Source: Ceratodon purpureus (lineage: Eukaryota; Streptophyta; Bryopsida; Pseudoditrichales; Ditrichaceae). Taken from it: 64,000 nt of DNA. The notes under the pieces were generated by a model. The model made no database searches. It was not told where the DNA came from and saw only the letters and a program-made list of their open reading frames with translations. The stretch spans positions 14,043,810 through 14,107,809 of the forward strand of contig CM026426.1 of NCBI GenBank assembly GCA_014871385.1. The letters are read 5' to 3'. Below are positions 11,603-23,329 of this stretch, piece after piece (the first letter of the stretch is position 1; each line of letters begins with the position of its first letter). Both the position numbers and the translations under genes were made by a program.

Positions 11603-14600
11603 TTACTTTTTTTTATTTTTTTTGGCGGTGCGCCGCTCTGGATTCCTTCGAGTACCGGGCATACCCAATGGTACTCTTACAACAATGTCTTCATCATCAG
11701 GTGCTTCTTCACGGCTATCTTCCGATGAGTCATATCCTTCTGAGGATTTCGAGCCCTCGTCATCTCCATTTCCCCCCTGATTAGGCACATACTCCTCCAC
11801 CGTGGAATGAATGTTGCGCAATTCGTGGTCAATTGTACCATGCACCACCGTGGTCACAATTCTTTTGACCTTCCGTCTTTTGGTCTTATCGGTGATTCCG
11901 TCCACATTCATTACGGGTAATCTACGTTTACCCACAGCCACAGGTAAAGACGGGGTAGTCCCAACAGTATATCCTGAAAAAAAAGGGCGAACGTTTGTTG
12001 GACCTTTCCGTGACCGTATCACTCCACGACGCGTTGTAGAAGGTCCAGCTGGTAGACTTCGTCCAGAAGAAGTGAGTGGAATGCTTGTATTCGGTGTTGG
12101 AGTTAATGAGCCATGCCTAGTAGAAGTGCTTGAACGAGGTGGGGGAGGTCTACCCAACCCTGCAAGTACTGCTCCGATTGAAGGTGTACTCTGGGGCAGG
12201 GGTGTTTGAAACAATCGGCCAATAGGAATTTCATCTTCTTGTCCATTTCTAACTGTCTCTGATTGTTCATTTCTTGGAGGGCTTTCATCCAAACCTCCGG
12301 ACCTGATTGTTTCCTCAACATTTACTGGTAGAGTGCCTGGGAGTTGCTCAACTTCTTCTCCTCCCTCAACGTCTTCTGGAATTGGAATTTTCTCTCCCAT
12401 GTTGTTACCCCCTCCTTCATGGCCATGTTGGAAACGCTACGAACGGGGTGAATGTCATCATTATCGCCACCATCGTCGCTTTGATGCTGAGTCATTTCGA
12501 CTTCAAATTCATCATCAATATCATTGTCTGCCCGATCGTATGCAACCTCGCCTCTAGTTCGTATTTCATTAACAACGCGGTGAGGCGAAGTAGCTGCCTC
12601 TTCATCATATCCTGCCTAGTCAAAAACTCCATTAGGCTCGTTAACGTGTTCATTGCGTGGCATGTCACCACCAGCATTGTCCACGGGTAACTCCTAATAC
12701 TCATCATCCATAGTAGCAAGAGTATAATGAACTCCACCGTCGTCACCATCGCCTTCATTATCTTCAACTCCGTTGTGGAATCCTTCATCTCCATTATCAT
12801 CACATACGTCTTCATTGTACATGGTTGAAACTTCTTCATCCGAGTCTTCGGAGAACAATTGGTTCTCGTACCAAAGAACAGGATCCACTCCACGTCGTTC
12901 TCGAAGGAGCTTACTGTTTGTGTAAATGTACACCAAGTCCTCTGCCTTCTTCACAGCCAATCGGTTGCGAACCTTACTGTGAACAAAGGAATACATGCTC
13001 CAATTTCGCTCACATGATGATGCCGAGCATGTTAACAAAAGGATGCGCTTTGCTATCAAGGGCAACGCATCGCCCCCAACCCGCTGCCACTATTGATGAG
13101 GTAGCATCTTAGTCTATCGAATGTTTGGGGCCTCCAAAGGGCTGAATGGACCGGTGCGTTCCTCAAACTGTGTTAGCTCGAACAACACAGTATCGTGGTC
13201 CAGTTTAAGGGACTCACTCAAATGAATTAGCACTTGCAGGAGTGCACGCTTCGCAGCACTGTTAGTCAATAGCTCGTGGCTCTCCGGGATAATGTAGGGA
13301 TTCAAAATGGCGCCTGCGTAATGGAGATCTGTCAACATCATCTTCCATCTCTTCGTAAAATGTTTCTCATAGCGCCCTGCTATAGCGGGGTCTAGGAAAA
13401 TAGGGTCACCCCGTAGACGGAACACATGCTTCTTCAAATTATTCATGGCCAACCATGCCCTCGCCATTGCCGGTGTTTGTCCATCAAAGGTCTTCAAGGT
13501 CACAACAGCCGGCCTCATAACATGCACAAGATCCTCACAACGTAACTAAAATGTCTCATCGAGAATGGTACTCCGTACTTGACCTGCTAAGGCGTGAGCA
13601 CGATACCCGTTTGACCAATTGAATAAAGTACTCACATATTTGTCCCATTTTGGACTGGCTACACCTGGATTAGTGCCTCCCTTAGTTCAAGCAATTGAAC
13701 AATCATCAAGTACTGGCATCCAAATCTTGTCTCCGCTGGTAACAACAAAGACAACTTTGGGCTGAATTGGCGAAACAAAGCCATGGTGACATGACGGCGA
13801 CGTATAAAATTCGGTATGCATTCTGCCAAGACAATCAGCTCTTTGAAGGTTGCTTCCTTCTCCAAATCTTCTAGTAAGAGGTCCATGATGTGAGCTGCAC
13901 AACCTTGCTTGTAAATGTGTGGATAAGCTTCTACTACCTGGTCCATGGCTCCCAACATCGCAGTAGCATTGTCAGAGCAAATCTGTACCTCATTCTGCGG
14001 TCCAACTTCTTTGATGTACTCTTTCAATTTCCCAGCTATGTATGCTTTTGATTTCTTGTACCCCGTTGTATCAATGGAACCCAGGAATATATCTCCTGCT
14101 AGACACACACAAGCATGACATTCATCAACGGCCGACAAACAATGTTGTCCCATCCATCCGAGCAAATAGTTGCCTCGTACAAGCTAATACACTGCTTCGT
14201 TTTCTCCTCTATTTTCATCTTGAGAAGGTGCTTTGTTGGCTGGATGTGCTTGGTTTGCATTGCGTTGTACGGTGGTGGACGGTAGACAAAACCTGCTTTC
14301 GAGGTTGCCTCCACAGCTGCGATGAAAGATTGATGTCTAACCACATTGAAAGGCACATTCGCTTCGTAAAAAAAGGACGCCCATTTCTCATCCAATTTAT
14401 TGCGCTTTCCAATTTGATAGGCCTCGGTAAAACTTTGTTGCCGCATAGATCTTGGTGTACATGAATCGCCTCTGCTTAGAGGCGGAGTTGACTGAGACGG
14501 TTCAACTTGAGAAATCCTCTTCTCTTGGACCTCCTCCGTTCTTTGAGGCACTTCCGTAGATTGCTCAGCAGGCATAGATTGGCTAGAACATGGTGCCAAG

Positions 14601-14870
14601 TGTGCCTCGCCATCACCACCGTCAGTGCCGTAGATCTCCGCATGTGTCATTCTTTTTGGTATTACACTACCACAATTGGCAAAGCGCCTAAATACGGCGG
14701 CAGGGGCCTTGGTACAATGACTCTTGCTTGAACCTTCACCCCATCCATAGTGCTTCATAGCTCTTTGTCGTTTATAACAAAAAGTGAAATTGCACCACAC
14801 ACATTTAACATGGTCCTTATCAATGAACGTCCACCACGGAGCCCACTCAGCCGTCGACTGACGCTGTTAA
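11603..14870 (-). pseudogene. hAT transposase (BED finger, DUF659, dimerisation domain), broken
   Basis: The minus-strand order is: a BED-type zinc finger around 14.85-14.70 kb (W...F..KD, then CVWC and a downstream H/C); a linker rich in Ser/Pro/Gln; a DUF659-like catalytic region ('ICSDGW...RPLMNV', then 'VGPQNEVQICSDNATAM', about 14.2-13.9 kb); and the hAT C-terminal dimerisation domain ('CSASSCERNWSMY...KVRNRL', about 13.05-12.93 kb). A long acidic tail and then a Lys-rich end reach 11,603. Defects are a frameshift in a TG run near 14,106, another near 13,665, and in-frame TAG codons at 13,546, 13,114, 13,090, 12,694 and 12,616, plus a frame change near 12.4 kb. Every in-frame stop is TAG; at 13,546 and 13,090 the family usually has Trp. 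The 5' end is unclear. Confidence 0.85.
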
Positions 14871-15089
14871 CCTGCCATTCTCCGTGTCTCTCAAAAAGTA
14901 CAATGATCTCTTGTCTGCAAGTGTTAGTATGACACATGTGAGAAAAAAATGGTATGTGTAGACATCAACCACAGGCCAATGTGATGCACATAGTCTCAAG
15001 CAAGGAGCCCACAAGGAGTTCCGAGACTAGAGGCCATGATTTCAAATGAAATTAGGCTTGGCCTAAGTTGGTGGCATTTATACTCGTGA

Positions 15090-15111
15090 GAGGGAGACGC
15101 GAGCTTCTCCA

Positions 15112-15144
<33 letters not shown>

Positions 15145-15375
15145 CGCGAGCTTCCCCAGCGGGGGGGCGCGAGCTTCTCCAGGGAGGGGTGGCGTGAGCT
15201 TCTCCAGGGGGGGGGCGCGAGCTTCTTCAGAGGGAGGGGGGGCGCGAGCTTCTTCAGAGGGGGGGGGGGGGGGGGGGGCGCGAGCTTCTCAGAGGGGGGG
15301 CGCGACCTACTGCAAGGGGGGGCGCGAGCTTCTGGAAGGGGGGGGGCGCCAGCTTCTGTAAGGGGGGGAGGCACC
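15090..15375 (+). repeat. G-run/GCGCGAGC array B
   Basis: About ten copies of a unit with a G run, GCGCGAGC and then TTCTYCAG-like spacers. It lies between the transposase and kinase genes. The spacer sequence differs from arrays A, D and E, which suggests that each array is homogenised locally. Confidence 0.85.
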
Positions 15376-15515
15376 CTTGTACGAGGGGCAGTCCCGGTGA
15401 ATGGGCCATACAGTTTTTTAATTTTTTTTTTAAAAACATTCTTTCATTCCATTACAAAACCAACAATAGCATTTCATGTTCCACCGAGGCACGTATACGC
15501 CGAAAAAATGATTTA

Positions 15516-17071
15516 TCAAAATATTAGAAACGTGCAAACAAGGCCACATAGGCAATCAAAATGTTCTAAACGTAAATCACTATGGAAGTACAATGTGTAT
15601 CTAAAACAACCATTGGGAGCTTGGAAGTTGTAAGGGGGGCTCATCAAATCATTCACAACTTCTGCAAGTGAAAGCCTCTTTGCAGGATCTTCGTTAACCA
15701 AGCCATCCAACTTTGATGAGAATACAATCTTTGAGATTGAATCCTTAAAGAGTTCTGGGCATTCTTCTTCTCTCCATATCTTCTTTGCCAAATGGCCTAC
15801 CGAAAATGCATCAGATTGCGTCGTACATGGATGCATCCTCTTCATGCGCTCCAAATTGCGTTCCTCATCATCTTTGTCGCCATATACCATAAGGGGAGGC
15901 CTTCTTCTCAATGACTCTGCTTGCCATACCCCAATCGCACACACCAATATATACTTTATCCTTGTCATGAGGTGGAAAGTGGAGTAGAATGTTGGATTGC
16001 GTTAAGTCGTTGTGGAGGATTTCAGCCTTATGGACTATGTCCATAACGTAGATGAGACTCCACGCCAACATTCCTCGGTTCTTTCGATAGGCAACAATTC
16101 TTTGGCACTCTTCCATGGGCATTTCCCTCGACTTCAAAATTTCGTTGTAATTTGTGACCTCGGTCGCCTTCTCATTTAATTTGAGGAAGTTGCGGAGGCA
16201 ATCTCCATTCCACCACAGGTATAAGCTTCCATGGTCTTGGAGTGAATGGCCCAAAATTTTATCACACTCGGATGCTCTACGGGATTAACCGTGGCCTCAA
16301 TCGCCCGTTGCTCTCGCTGCTCCACTTCAGTTTTAGCCTTGGAAAGTTTTCCCGCAAATTCGATGTGAATTGGAATACGCTTCATATTGGCTATTCGCAC
16401 TTTTCGCACTTTGCCATACCCCCCCTCGGCATTGAAGCCAAATAATGGCACAACTTTGGCCGTAACCGGAATCCATATCAATGAACCATACATGTGTGCT
16501 TCCAATGTTGAGTTCAACGCTTGCTCATTCCAAGGCATAATCTTTGTTTTCCCCTTGGAACATCTCTGACATGCCTCCTGAACCGCTGTCAGTTTCTGAA
16601 TAAACACTTTGTCTTGGTTGCTCCATTCTTCGCCTTGTGGTTTCTTCACATGTGATTCAAACACATGAATGACATTTGTCGTAGCACTACTCACTTGTTG
16701 TGTCAACCACTTAGGGCTGTGAAAATACTTCGTCTTGCAATCCATGTAGAACTCTGATCCTTCCAATGCGCTCCAAAATTCCTTTTCCAAATCACGTTGG
16801 AGGTTGTAGATACCATTCTCTCCTTGATCAAGGTACATTGCCTTCAACATTCGACAGTCACCTTCCTGATGAAATGCGTATACTCCAATGGTGGATAACC
16901 GTCATCCTTCTTGTGCGCCGCAATACTCTTCTTCTTTTTACCCTTCGAGCTAGATGAAGGAGTAGAACCAATAGAACCATGAGGTCTTACACAACTCATA
17001 GGGTCCACCGCATCTGGAGCATCCAAGTCCTCATAGATACGCCACTTGCCGGAGCCTTGTCTAGAAGACAT
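15516..17071 (-). pseudogene. Protein-kinase-like cargo gene of the hAT element, frameshifted
   Basis: The start is taken at ATG 17,071 (MSSRQGSGKW), which is followed by Ser/Lys-rich residues. Kinase landmarks then appear in order across three frames: a glycine-loop-like 'GFNAEGGYGKVRKV' (about 16.42 kb), 'EHPSVIKFWA' (about 16.27 kb), the catalytic loop 'LHNDLTQSN' with HND in place of the usual HRD (about 16.0 kb), 'VCDWGMAS' in place of DFG (about 15.94 kb), 'SDAFSVG' (about 15.8 kb) and 'DPAKRLSLAEV' with the subdomain XI Arg (about 15.67 kb). Frameshifts fall near 16.85, 16.21 and 15.90 kb, so it is not translatable as read. The catalytic Asp and the magnesium Asp are both present, so the ancestral protein was probably active. 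It shares strand and element with the transposase but is a separate gene. Confidence 0.75.
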
Positions 17072-17105
17072 CGCAAAGTAAATCCCTGAAAAAAAAATCA
17101 ACAAC

Positions 17106-17141
<36 letters not shown>

Positions 17142-17298
17142 AAGACTTTCCACATAAGCAGTTCCAAGCAAGGCGTGTTTTCACACGTTAGGACAAGGAG
17201 CCGCTGTGGAAAGGAGTGAGGGGAACGAGAGCTTCTCCCCACCTTATATAGTCCCCCCACGGACCCGCTCGCGCCCCCCCCCCCCCCCCCCCCCCCCG
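17106..17298 (-). repeat. C-run array C upstream of the kinase gene
   Basis: Two long C runs (about 17,107-17,137 and 17,268-17,297) flank about 130 bp; the second is preceded by CGCTCGCG. Only the core of the repeat is present, without a full tandem array. It sits in the probable promoter or leader of the kinase gene. Confidence 0.7.
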
Positions 17299-17299
17299 C

Positions 17300-18100
17300 T
17301 ACCTTTTGTTTTACAACTTCTTTTTTTTTTTCTTTTTTTCTTCTGAAAATAGTCGAATCTCTGCACTACTTTCTAAGAGAAAAAAATAAAATAAATACTT
17401 AAAAAAACAAATTAAAAAATAGAAACTCTGGGGATTTTATACATGCACAACCTCTCATTCAGCTCTCTTCCACTTCATGCTATTGATTTAATTTTATTCC
17501 GTTTATCTCCCAAACCAATTGCATCGAGCCCCTTCCTAACGGTTCTTTATATTTTTAATTATATGTTAGAGCATTGTAAGATCCGTATGTACAATGAAAT
17601 ATATAGATTGTTTTTTTTAAAACTCTAATCCAACTGTCTTCGACTCCATGCTATTGATTTTATTTTATTCCCTTTATCTCTTCCAATGTTTTATCTTTTT
17701 TAGTTTTCCACATCTCTTCTAATATTAATGTACTATTTTTTTTGGTCAACATTATATTATTCATTGTGCATTAGATCATTATTCCGTTATGGCATAATTC
17801 AGTTTCTAATCATCATGAGATTTATTTATCTTGATAACTTCTTTCATCCCATATTATTCATCCCTTTTTATCCTGAGTCTCTTATTATAGTCATGATTGT
17901 TTTTATATAATTTGATAACTCATCCCCAAATTATTCAAATCAGTAATCCTTAATTAAATATTTCTTTGTAATTTTTTATTTTTTATTTTTTATTGTGACA
18001 AATGGTGAAAAAAACCATTGCATTTCTTTGTATTATTGTCTTCCAACCTTCTTCAATGCTACTCCTAAGATTACAAAAGAGTTTTTTAAGGTCCAGACCC
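17300..18100. other. AT-rich spacer inside the hAT element
   Basis: T-rich sequence lies between the divergent kinase and RING genes. A phrase around 17.45-17.49 kb (cttccac/ttcatgctattgattt) recurs near 17.64 kb, suggesting a small internal duplication. I see no gene. Confidence 0.5.
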
Positions 18101-18107
18101 TCTCGCA

Positions 18108-18268
18108 CCCACCCTTGGACCCGCTCGCGCCCCCCCCCAAACCCGCTCGCGCCCCCCCCAAACCCGCTCGCGCCTCCCCCCTAACCCGCTCGCGCCCCCC
18201 CAAACCCACTCGCGCCTCCCCCCTAACCCGCTCGCGCCCCCCCTAAACCCGGGCGCCCCCCCCCCCTC
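18108..18268 (-). repeat. CGCTCGCGCCCCCC array D
   Basis: About seven tandem copies of a unit of roughly 20 bp built from CCCGCTCGCG plus a C run and an A-rich joint. It is upstream of the RING gene. The plus strand is C-rich, opposite to arrays A and B. Confidence 0.85.
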
Positions 18269-18300
18269 CACTTTTTAAGCTCCACCTTGCCACTCAGGCC

Positions 18301-18458
18301 TTGAACTACCTCGCGGTGGCTTATTGCTGAGTACTTGGGTGGGGTCTACAATATTTTGACAACGCCACGTACCTCTTTCAACCGTATTTTGTACGCTCAT
18401 CCGGGAATTTGGGCCCTAAACTACCTCACGGTGGCTTATTGCTGAATACTTGGGTGGG
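18301..18458 (+). promoter_or_regulatory. Duplicated 42-bp block upstream of the RING gene
   Basis: A block starting 'ACTACCTCGCGGTGGC' at about 18,305 recurs at about 18,420 with only a few changes (for example TCGCGG to TCACGG). The pair lies 120-280 bp before the ATG at 18,578. The conservation between copies suggests a recent duplication or a conserved promoter site; the function is inferred from position only. Confidence 0.5.
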
Positions 18459-18577
18459 CCACAAAGTATAGTTAGAATACCATAATCAACGACGTAGGAA
18501 ATTTGTAAAATAAATTGGGGGAAGTTTTGAGGAGTTGGTGTGTTTTTTAACACACAAAACTTTACCAGTACACCACG

Positions 18578-20963
18578 ATGGAGGGAAACCCAGCTCCGGC
18601 GGCGGCGGAAACGCCACTCACCAAGGCGGAAAAGAAAAAAAATCAGAGATCGTGAACGGAAGCGTGGTGGTAAGAAGATGAAGAAGCGGCTTCATGTGTT
18701 GAACAACCCGACGAAGTTGGCATTTAGAGGTTGGCAAGATGAGCCGGAACCGTGGAAATATTCCACATGCGAGGAATTCATTGAGTGGTGCCACATCACA
18801 AAAATATTTCCACACGATCGCCACAGAAATCACAGGATCTCAGACAAGGCTAACCTCTATTATTGCTTGAATGCGGAGTTTGTTGAACGTTCTATACAAG
18901 TTTACAAGCATCTATACAAGCAATCTTGTGTCAAACGCAATGAAGTACCATTGTTCATTTGCAGAATGGTGTATGCTGAGGTGATGCTTCACAAAGTGGT
19001 GGATTGGTCCACCATCAAATCCACGACGAGTGTTAGGGCGCCGACAGAGCGTGACATTCCCAAACAAAAGAAATACCCAGATGGTGGCCTGGGGAAAAGA
19101 ATGAAGGTAAAAACACAAGTGCCGGAGCCTGCTACAGCAGAGTCAGAACCAGATTCTGATTCCGATGGTCGTCGTGGAGAAAGAGTGCCACGTAGAATTG
19201 CAGCACCAGCAAATATGGCTGTAGAGCCTCCAATGAACCATCCAGCAAACGTCATAGAACCTCACGACGATGCAAACATCATCTTCGTGGAAAACGATCC
19301 GAATACGGCAGCTAATTTGGAGGTGGTCGGAACTGAACCTACGATGGTTCTTGGCATGCCGGTTGTAGTTAGAAATGAACAGTCTAACCAAACCGAGGAG
19401 GTTGGGGAGTTGCAATTACAGGTTATAGAAAAGGATGGCTTCATTGCAGAGTTACAAGAGACCATCCGAAAACTACGATTGGAATCAGCAGCAAAAGATG
19501 AAGTAATATCAGATTTGCGCAATCAATTGCAAGAACGAGAAAGACCTCAGTCTTCTCAAGCCAATGATATACCTGTAGTTCAGGATCCAATGTTGGTGGA
19601 TGAATCTTACATCAACAACACAGTTGATGTTGCAACGGCCGGTGTGTTGGAGAATATTTCCACACCAGCAAAACGACGACGAGTTGGAAAGATATTGCCT
19701 CCACCAGCCCCATACCCGCGACCCTATGTGGACATTGATGGACCATTAAGTCAAGATTCCTTGTCATTTCCACCCAATGCTCTAACGGGAGAAGTGGAGA
19801 CATTGATGAGAGCCAATAATGAATTGCGCCTCCTTGTTTCTAAGTTCGCTAAAGCATACTACGAGTGGAAAGTGGCAACCATTCTCAGCGTTGATCGCGG
19901 TCGCCAAATTGCATTAGAGTTCAAGAAGATCGACGAATCGTACTTGCAACACAACAGACGAAGGGATTTTGGCCTCACTTCATAGATTAACGTAGATGAT
20001 ATGTATCCAGATGACATGCCAATGCAAGAATCGAATCCTAAACTCATAGATTGGGCCTAGTTGGATTTCGATGTGGAGAACGCAACTTCGTGCCATGATC
20101 TTCAAATGAAGGAAGGAGTTGAAAGCAGAAAGCTTTGGCCAAATCCTCAACCGTGGGTGATGGATGGTTCAAAACAATGTATGGTGTGTCTAAACACATT
20201 TGGTCCTGAGGGTGGATGGGCAATTGGATCATGTACCCACATGTTCCATCCAATGTGTTTAATTAACATTTTTTTGGTAAGGAGATTTTGCCCGATGTGC
20301 AAATCCCCGTTCCATGAACGCTTGTACGAGGTTTTTGGACTCACTCCATACATGCCACCAAGCCATGAGAGAAATCTCGAAAACACACCAGGTGAAGAGT
20401 ACCGCAACATGTGGGGGGAAGATTTGATTTGGAGTTGGCGGGCCCAGACTCACTCGGTCTTCAAGAGCAATGTAAGTGACGAGTTGGGTGGGGAGAATGA
20501 CCCCAATCAGATTGTGAGGGTTGCAAAGAAGATAATTGGATCAAAGAAGGAGGACCAAGGGAAACAAAATTTCTTCTATCAGACTTTGAATGGATAGTGG
20601 GATGCGAAGAATAAGAAGTTCCAACTTGGTAATCACCCAAAAGGCCTCATATGGAACAAAGAGGGGGAATTGGTTACAGACCTTGAAGGTCAATTCATGA
20701 CTTTGACCGCCCGAGATGCAGTCCAAATGTCTCTTTCGGAGTGGAAGTTAATTTTCAAACATGAAGCTGTTGACTTTCTTCTGGAGGAACACTCTCCACT
20801 GACATTGCGTACATTGAGAGAATTGAGGAACTCGCAAATTTTGCGTTCTCTCAGTGAAAGTGATGGCCCATTCCGGCGGACACGGACGAGAGCCAGGCGC
20901 AGCTTGACGCTGGACGATGGAGCGGGACCAAGTGGCACAGCGGGAGTAGATGCAGATGAATAG
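18578..20963 (+). pseudogene. Coiled-coil/RING-H2 protein (E3 ligase-like) cargo gene, three in-frame TAGs
   Basis: The start ATG 18,578 opens MEGNPAPAAAE and leads into an A8 run (18,635-18,642) where the frame shifts. After that, one frame runs to TAG 20,961, apart from TAG codons at 19,983, 20,058 and 20,595. The full product would be about 795 residues. In order: an N-terminal unknown domain with many Trp and Tyr, an acidic/Pro linker, a coiled coil ('KDGFIAELQETIRKLRLE...', about 19.43-19.55 kb), and a RING-H2 finger at about 20,176-20,310 with the spacing CxxC, CxH, HxxC, CxxC. The C-terminal third has a 'YQTLNG...WDAKNKKFQLGNHPKG' pattern and then a basic end. RING-H2 proteins usually act as ubiquitin ligases; here that is inference. 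Homology evidently continues through the TAGs, so these are recent changes. Confidence 0.75.
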
Positions 20964-21234
20964 AAATAGTTACAACTTAGTACTAAGTGACTAGTTTTCA
21001 TATACTACAGTTTTTGTAATATTTTGGTTTGAATTGGTAATGAAATGCTTTTATTTTCATAAATGTATACAACATTGCAAAGTCCATGTATTTTGGCTCA
21101 CGAGTATCTCATTTTTTCTATGCTGAATTTACACATTTGTCATTGTGCTTAGCCCCAATATATTATTCTGATGGAAATGTTAGGTTTTTTTGCATTGTCA
21201 AAAATTTACTATATCTACAAAATGGGCCGCACGA

Positions 21235-21357
21235 AAAACCCGCTCGCGCCCATCCTTGAACCCGCTCGCGCCCCCCCTGAACCCGCTCGCGCCCCCCCTT
21301 GAACCCGCTCGCGCCCCCCCTGTACCCGCTCTCGCCCCCCCTACACATGCTGGCACC
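21235..21357 (-). repeat. CGCTCGCGCCCCCC array E (right end of hAT)
   Basis: Five to six copies of a unit of about 22 bp (GAACCCGCTCGCG plus a C run), placed between the RING gene and the right terminus. It is in inverted orientation relative to array A at the left end. Confidence 0.85.
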
Positions 21358-21570
21358 CCTTTTGCATATGTGGAATTCCCCGTCATCGTTCGTTGTCCAT
21401 GTCATCAATATGTTTCCCCTATAGGTAAGTTGTAAAAAAAAAAAACTAACTTAGTAATTTTCCTCCTCCCCTCAATGTCCGATTATATCCGGGGACCGAC
21501 CGGTCCGTCCGTCCGTCCGTCCGTCCATGTCCGGAAATTTTGCCCATGTCCGTCCGATAAGACAACCCTG

Positions 21571-21578
21571 ATTACCGT
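21571..21578. repeat. Right 8-bp target site duplication of the hAT element
   Basis: ATTACCGT follows directly after ACAACCCTG at 21,562-21,570 and equals the left copy at 10,897-10,904. Confidence 0.9.
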
Positions 21579-22491
21579 TCTAATATATTTAAATATGCGT
21601 ACGAATGTTTGGAAACAAATGATATTATACTATTCATTGTGTGGACACTATAAAAAATACTATACTTATATGAAATACACTTCTACAGGAATTTGTGCAG
21701 ACATTATGGCATTTTATATATATGATGTGCAATGTTCTATTACAACGGAGGAGTAAAAACAATATATCCTCTAATTACTATTATTTAAAAGATTGCTAAA
21801 TTGGCGACAAATTGGAAAATATGGATGTTATGAAAGTTTGTCAATATTTAAATTACTTCTGATTTAAAAAGCCCAGTGTTTGTTATATTCTAAAAATATA
21901 TTCAAAATGTTGATAAAGTTATTGTATGGGCTACATTAAATCAATCTTAAATATATATACTTGAAATAATAGAAATAGTAATTTTGTTAAAATTAACAAT
22001 TTAATATTGGAATTTCATTAATTAAGCATATTTAACTATAATTTTATTTAAATAGATTTGAACAAAAATTACACAAGTCCATAATAAAATGAGGAATATT
22101 TAAAGATTTCATATATAGAATACTAAAATATTTCCTAATTTAACAAATTAATCTATTACTTAGAATACATTAATGAAAGCACGTTCAAATGACAATTTCA
22201 CAAACTCTTTTAGTCAATATACCAACAAAAATAAGAACAGATTCTTATATTCGAGCTTCATATAAATATTTATGAACGTATGAAATTTCGAAATTGCACT
22301 AGATATTTTGAAAATATATATTTATATTAAAGGCTTGTTTTTTAATATTATGTACCGCCGAATTTAAATGGCAATCTCCATGAAGTTTTAAATTTCACTT
22401 TAACAATTTAGTCTTTTCAAATGTCTTATTTACTCATTCTGAAATATTTTATTATATAATAACTGGAAAAAAAAAATTATGACAATGTAGG

Positions 22492-22574
22492 GATATACAT
22501 CTTTTTGTAAAGAATTACAATTATGTTTTTTTTAAAAAGCCATAAATGTAATTCTTTACAAAAAAATGTATATC
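22492..22574. repeat. 83-bp near-perfect hairpin
   Basis: GATATACAT, a T run and GTAAAGAATTACA are followed after about 25 bp by the reverse complement TGTAATTCTTTAC, an A run and ATGTATATC. This could be a tiny foldback MITE or a stem-loop. No clear target duplication was found. Confidence 0.7.
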
Positions 22575-23329
22575 ATTTTGAGTTAGGAAAAAATAATTGT
22601 ACTATAATAGTGTATAGGCATTATAATTATTTATATGGAAAAAAAATATAAAAGGACTTCATATTTGATGTAAAAATAATTACAATATTACAATTGTCCA
22701 TTATAAGGGTGAACAATTTCGGCACTGAAATCTTTCTCTATGTCATTACATATATTTTATTAATTTGAAGAATTTTAAAACTTCAATACTCAAAGTTTCA
22801 TATTCAATGTGAATAAACTAATGAATACGTTATGTAATTGGGTTTACTTGTTTCTTGTGGTGTTTTAAAATTGGATAATAGACCATTCCTTTCATTTTTT
22901 TGACTACATCACTTTTCATTCATTGTACCCCTCTCATACTTCGTGTATCTCATGTACGGAATATTAATTTCTTAAAACATATCACTTTAAATATTTGGAT
23001 ACCAATTACATAAAAACCAATAAATTGGTTAATATATACATTTGTCTAATAGATGCTTTATTCTATAGTTCTTAAACAACTCAAATTATCCTGCAATTTT
23101 ATCCTTAATTTTTTTAATTACATTGTTGTGTACGTTGTTATCCTCAATTAATTTGAACTCGCTTTCCACAAATTAATCTTTAAAAGAGTGCAAACATTTG
23201 AATATATAATGTTAAAGTGTTCTTTTCATTTGAAAAATTTAATATGTCTTACAAAAGATTTGCATTATCTATAACAAATGGTTAAATCAACATTGAAAAC
23301 AATGCATTCTCAACAATGGTCCATTGAGA

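Larger units (their letters stand above)
10905..21570. mobile_element. Complete 10,666-bp hAT transposon with accessory genes
   Basis: The termini are CAGGGTTGT at the left and its reverse complement ACAACCCTG at the right, bounded by a perfect 8-bp duplication (ATTACCGT). Subterminal CGTCC/GTCCG repeats occur at both ends (about 10,930-10,970 and 21,500-21,555), as usual for hAT elements. Inside, in order, are a minus-strand BED/DUF659/hAT-dimerisation transposase, a minus-strand kinase-like gene and a plus-strand coiled-coil/RING gene, separated by arrays of a G-run/GCTCGCGC repeat. It is much longer than a typical 3-5 kb hAT because of the extra genes. The intact duplication implies fairly recent insertion, yet all three genes are broken as read. 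It may have moved using transposase supplied in trans, or decayed after insertion. Confidence 0.92.

Noticed and set aside
15068-15374. Gly-rich or Pro-rich frames over array B
   Set aside because: These are products of the G-run array, not a gene.
12616-20597. UAG reassigned to an amino acid
   Set aside because: Several apparently genuine genes here (for example 886-2751 and the RING gene itself) end in TAG, and two internal TAGs fall where Trp is expected, so decay explains them better than one reassigned meaning.
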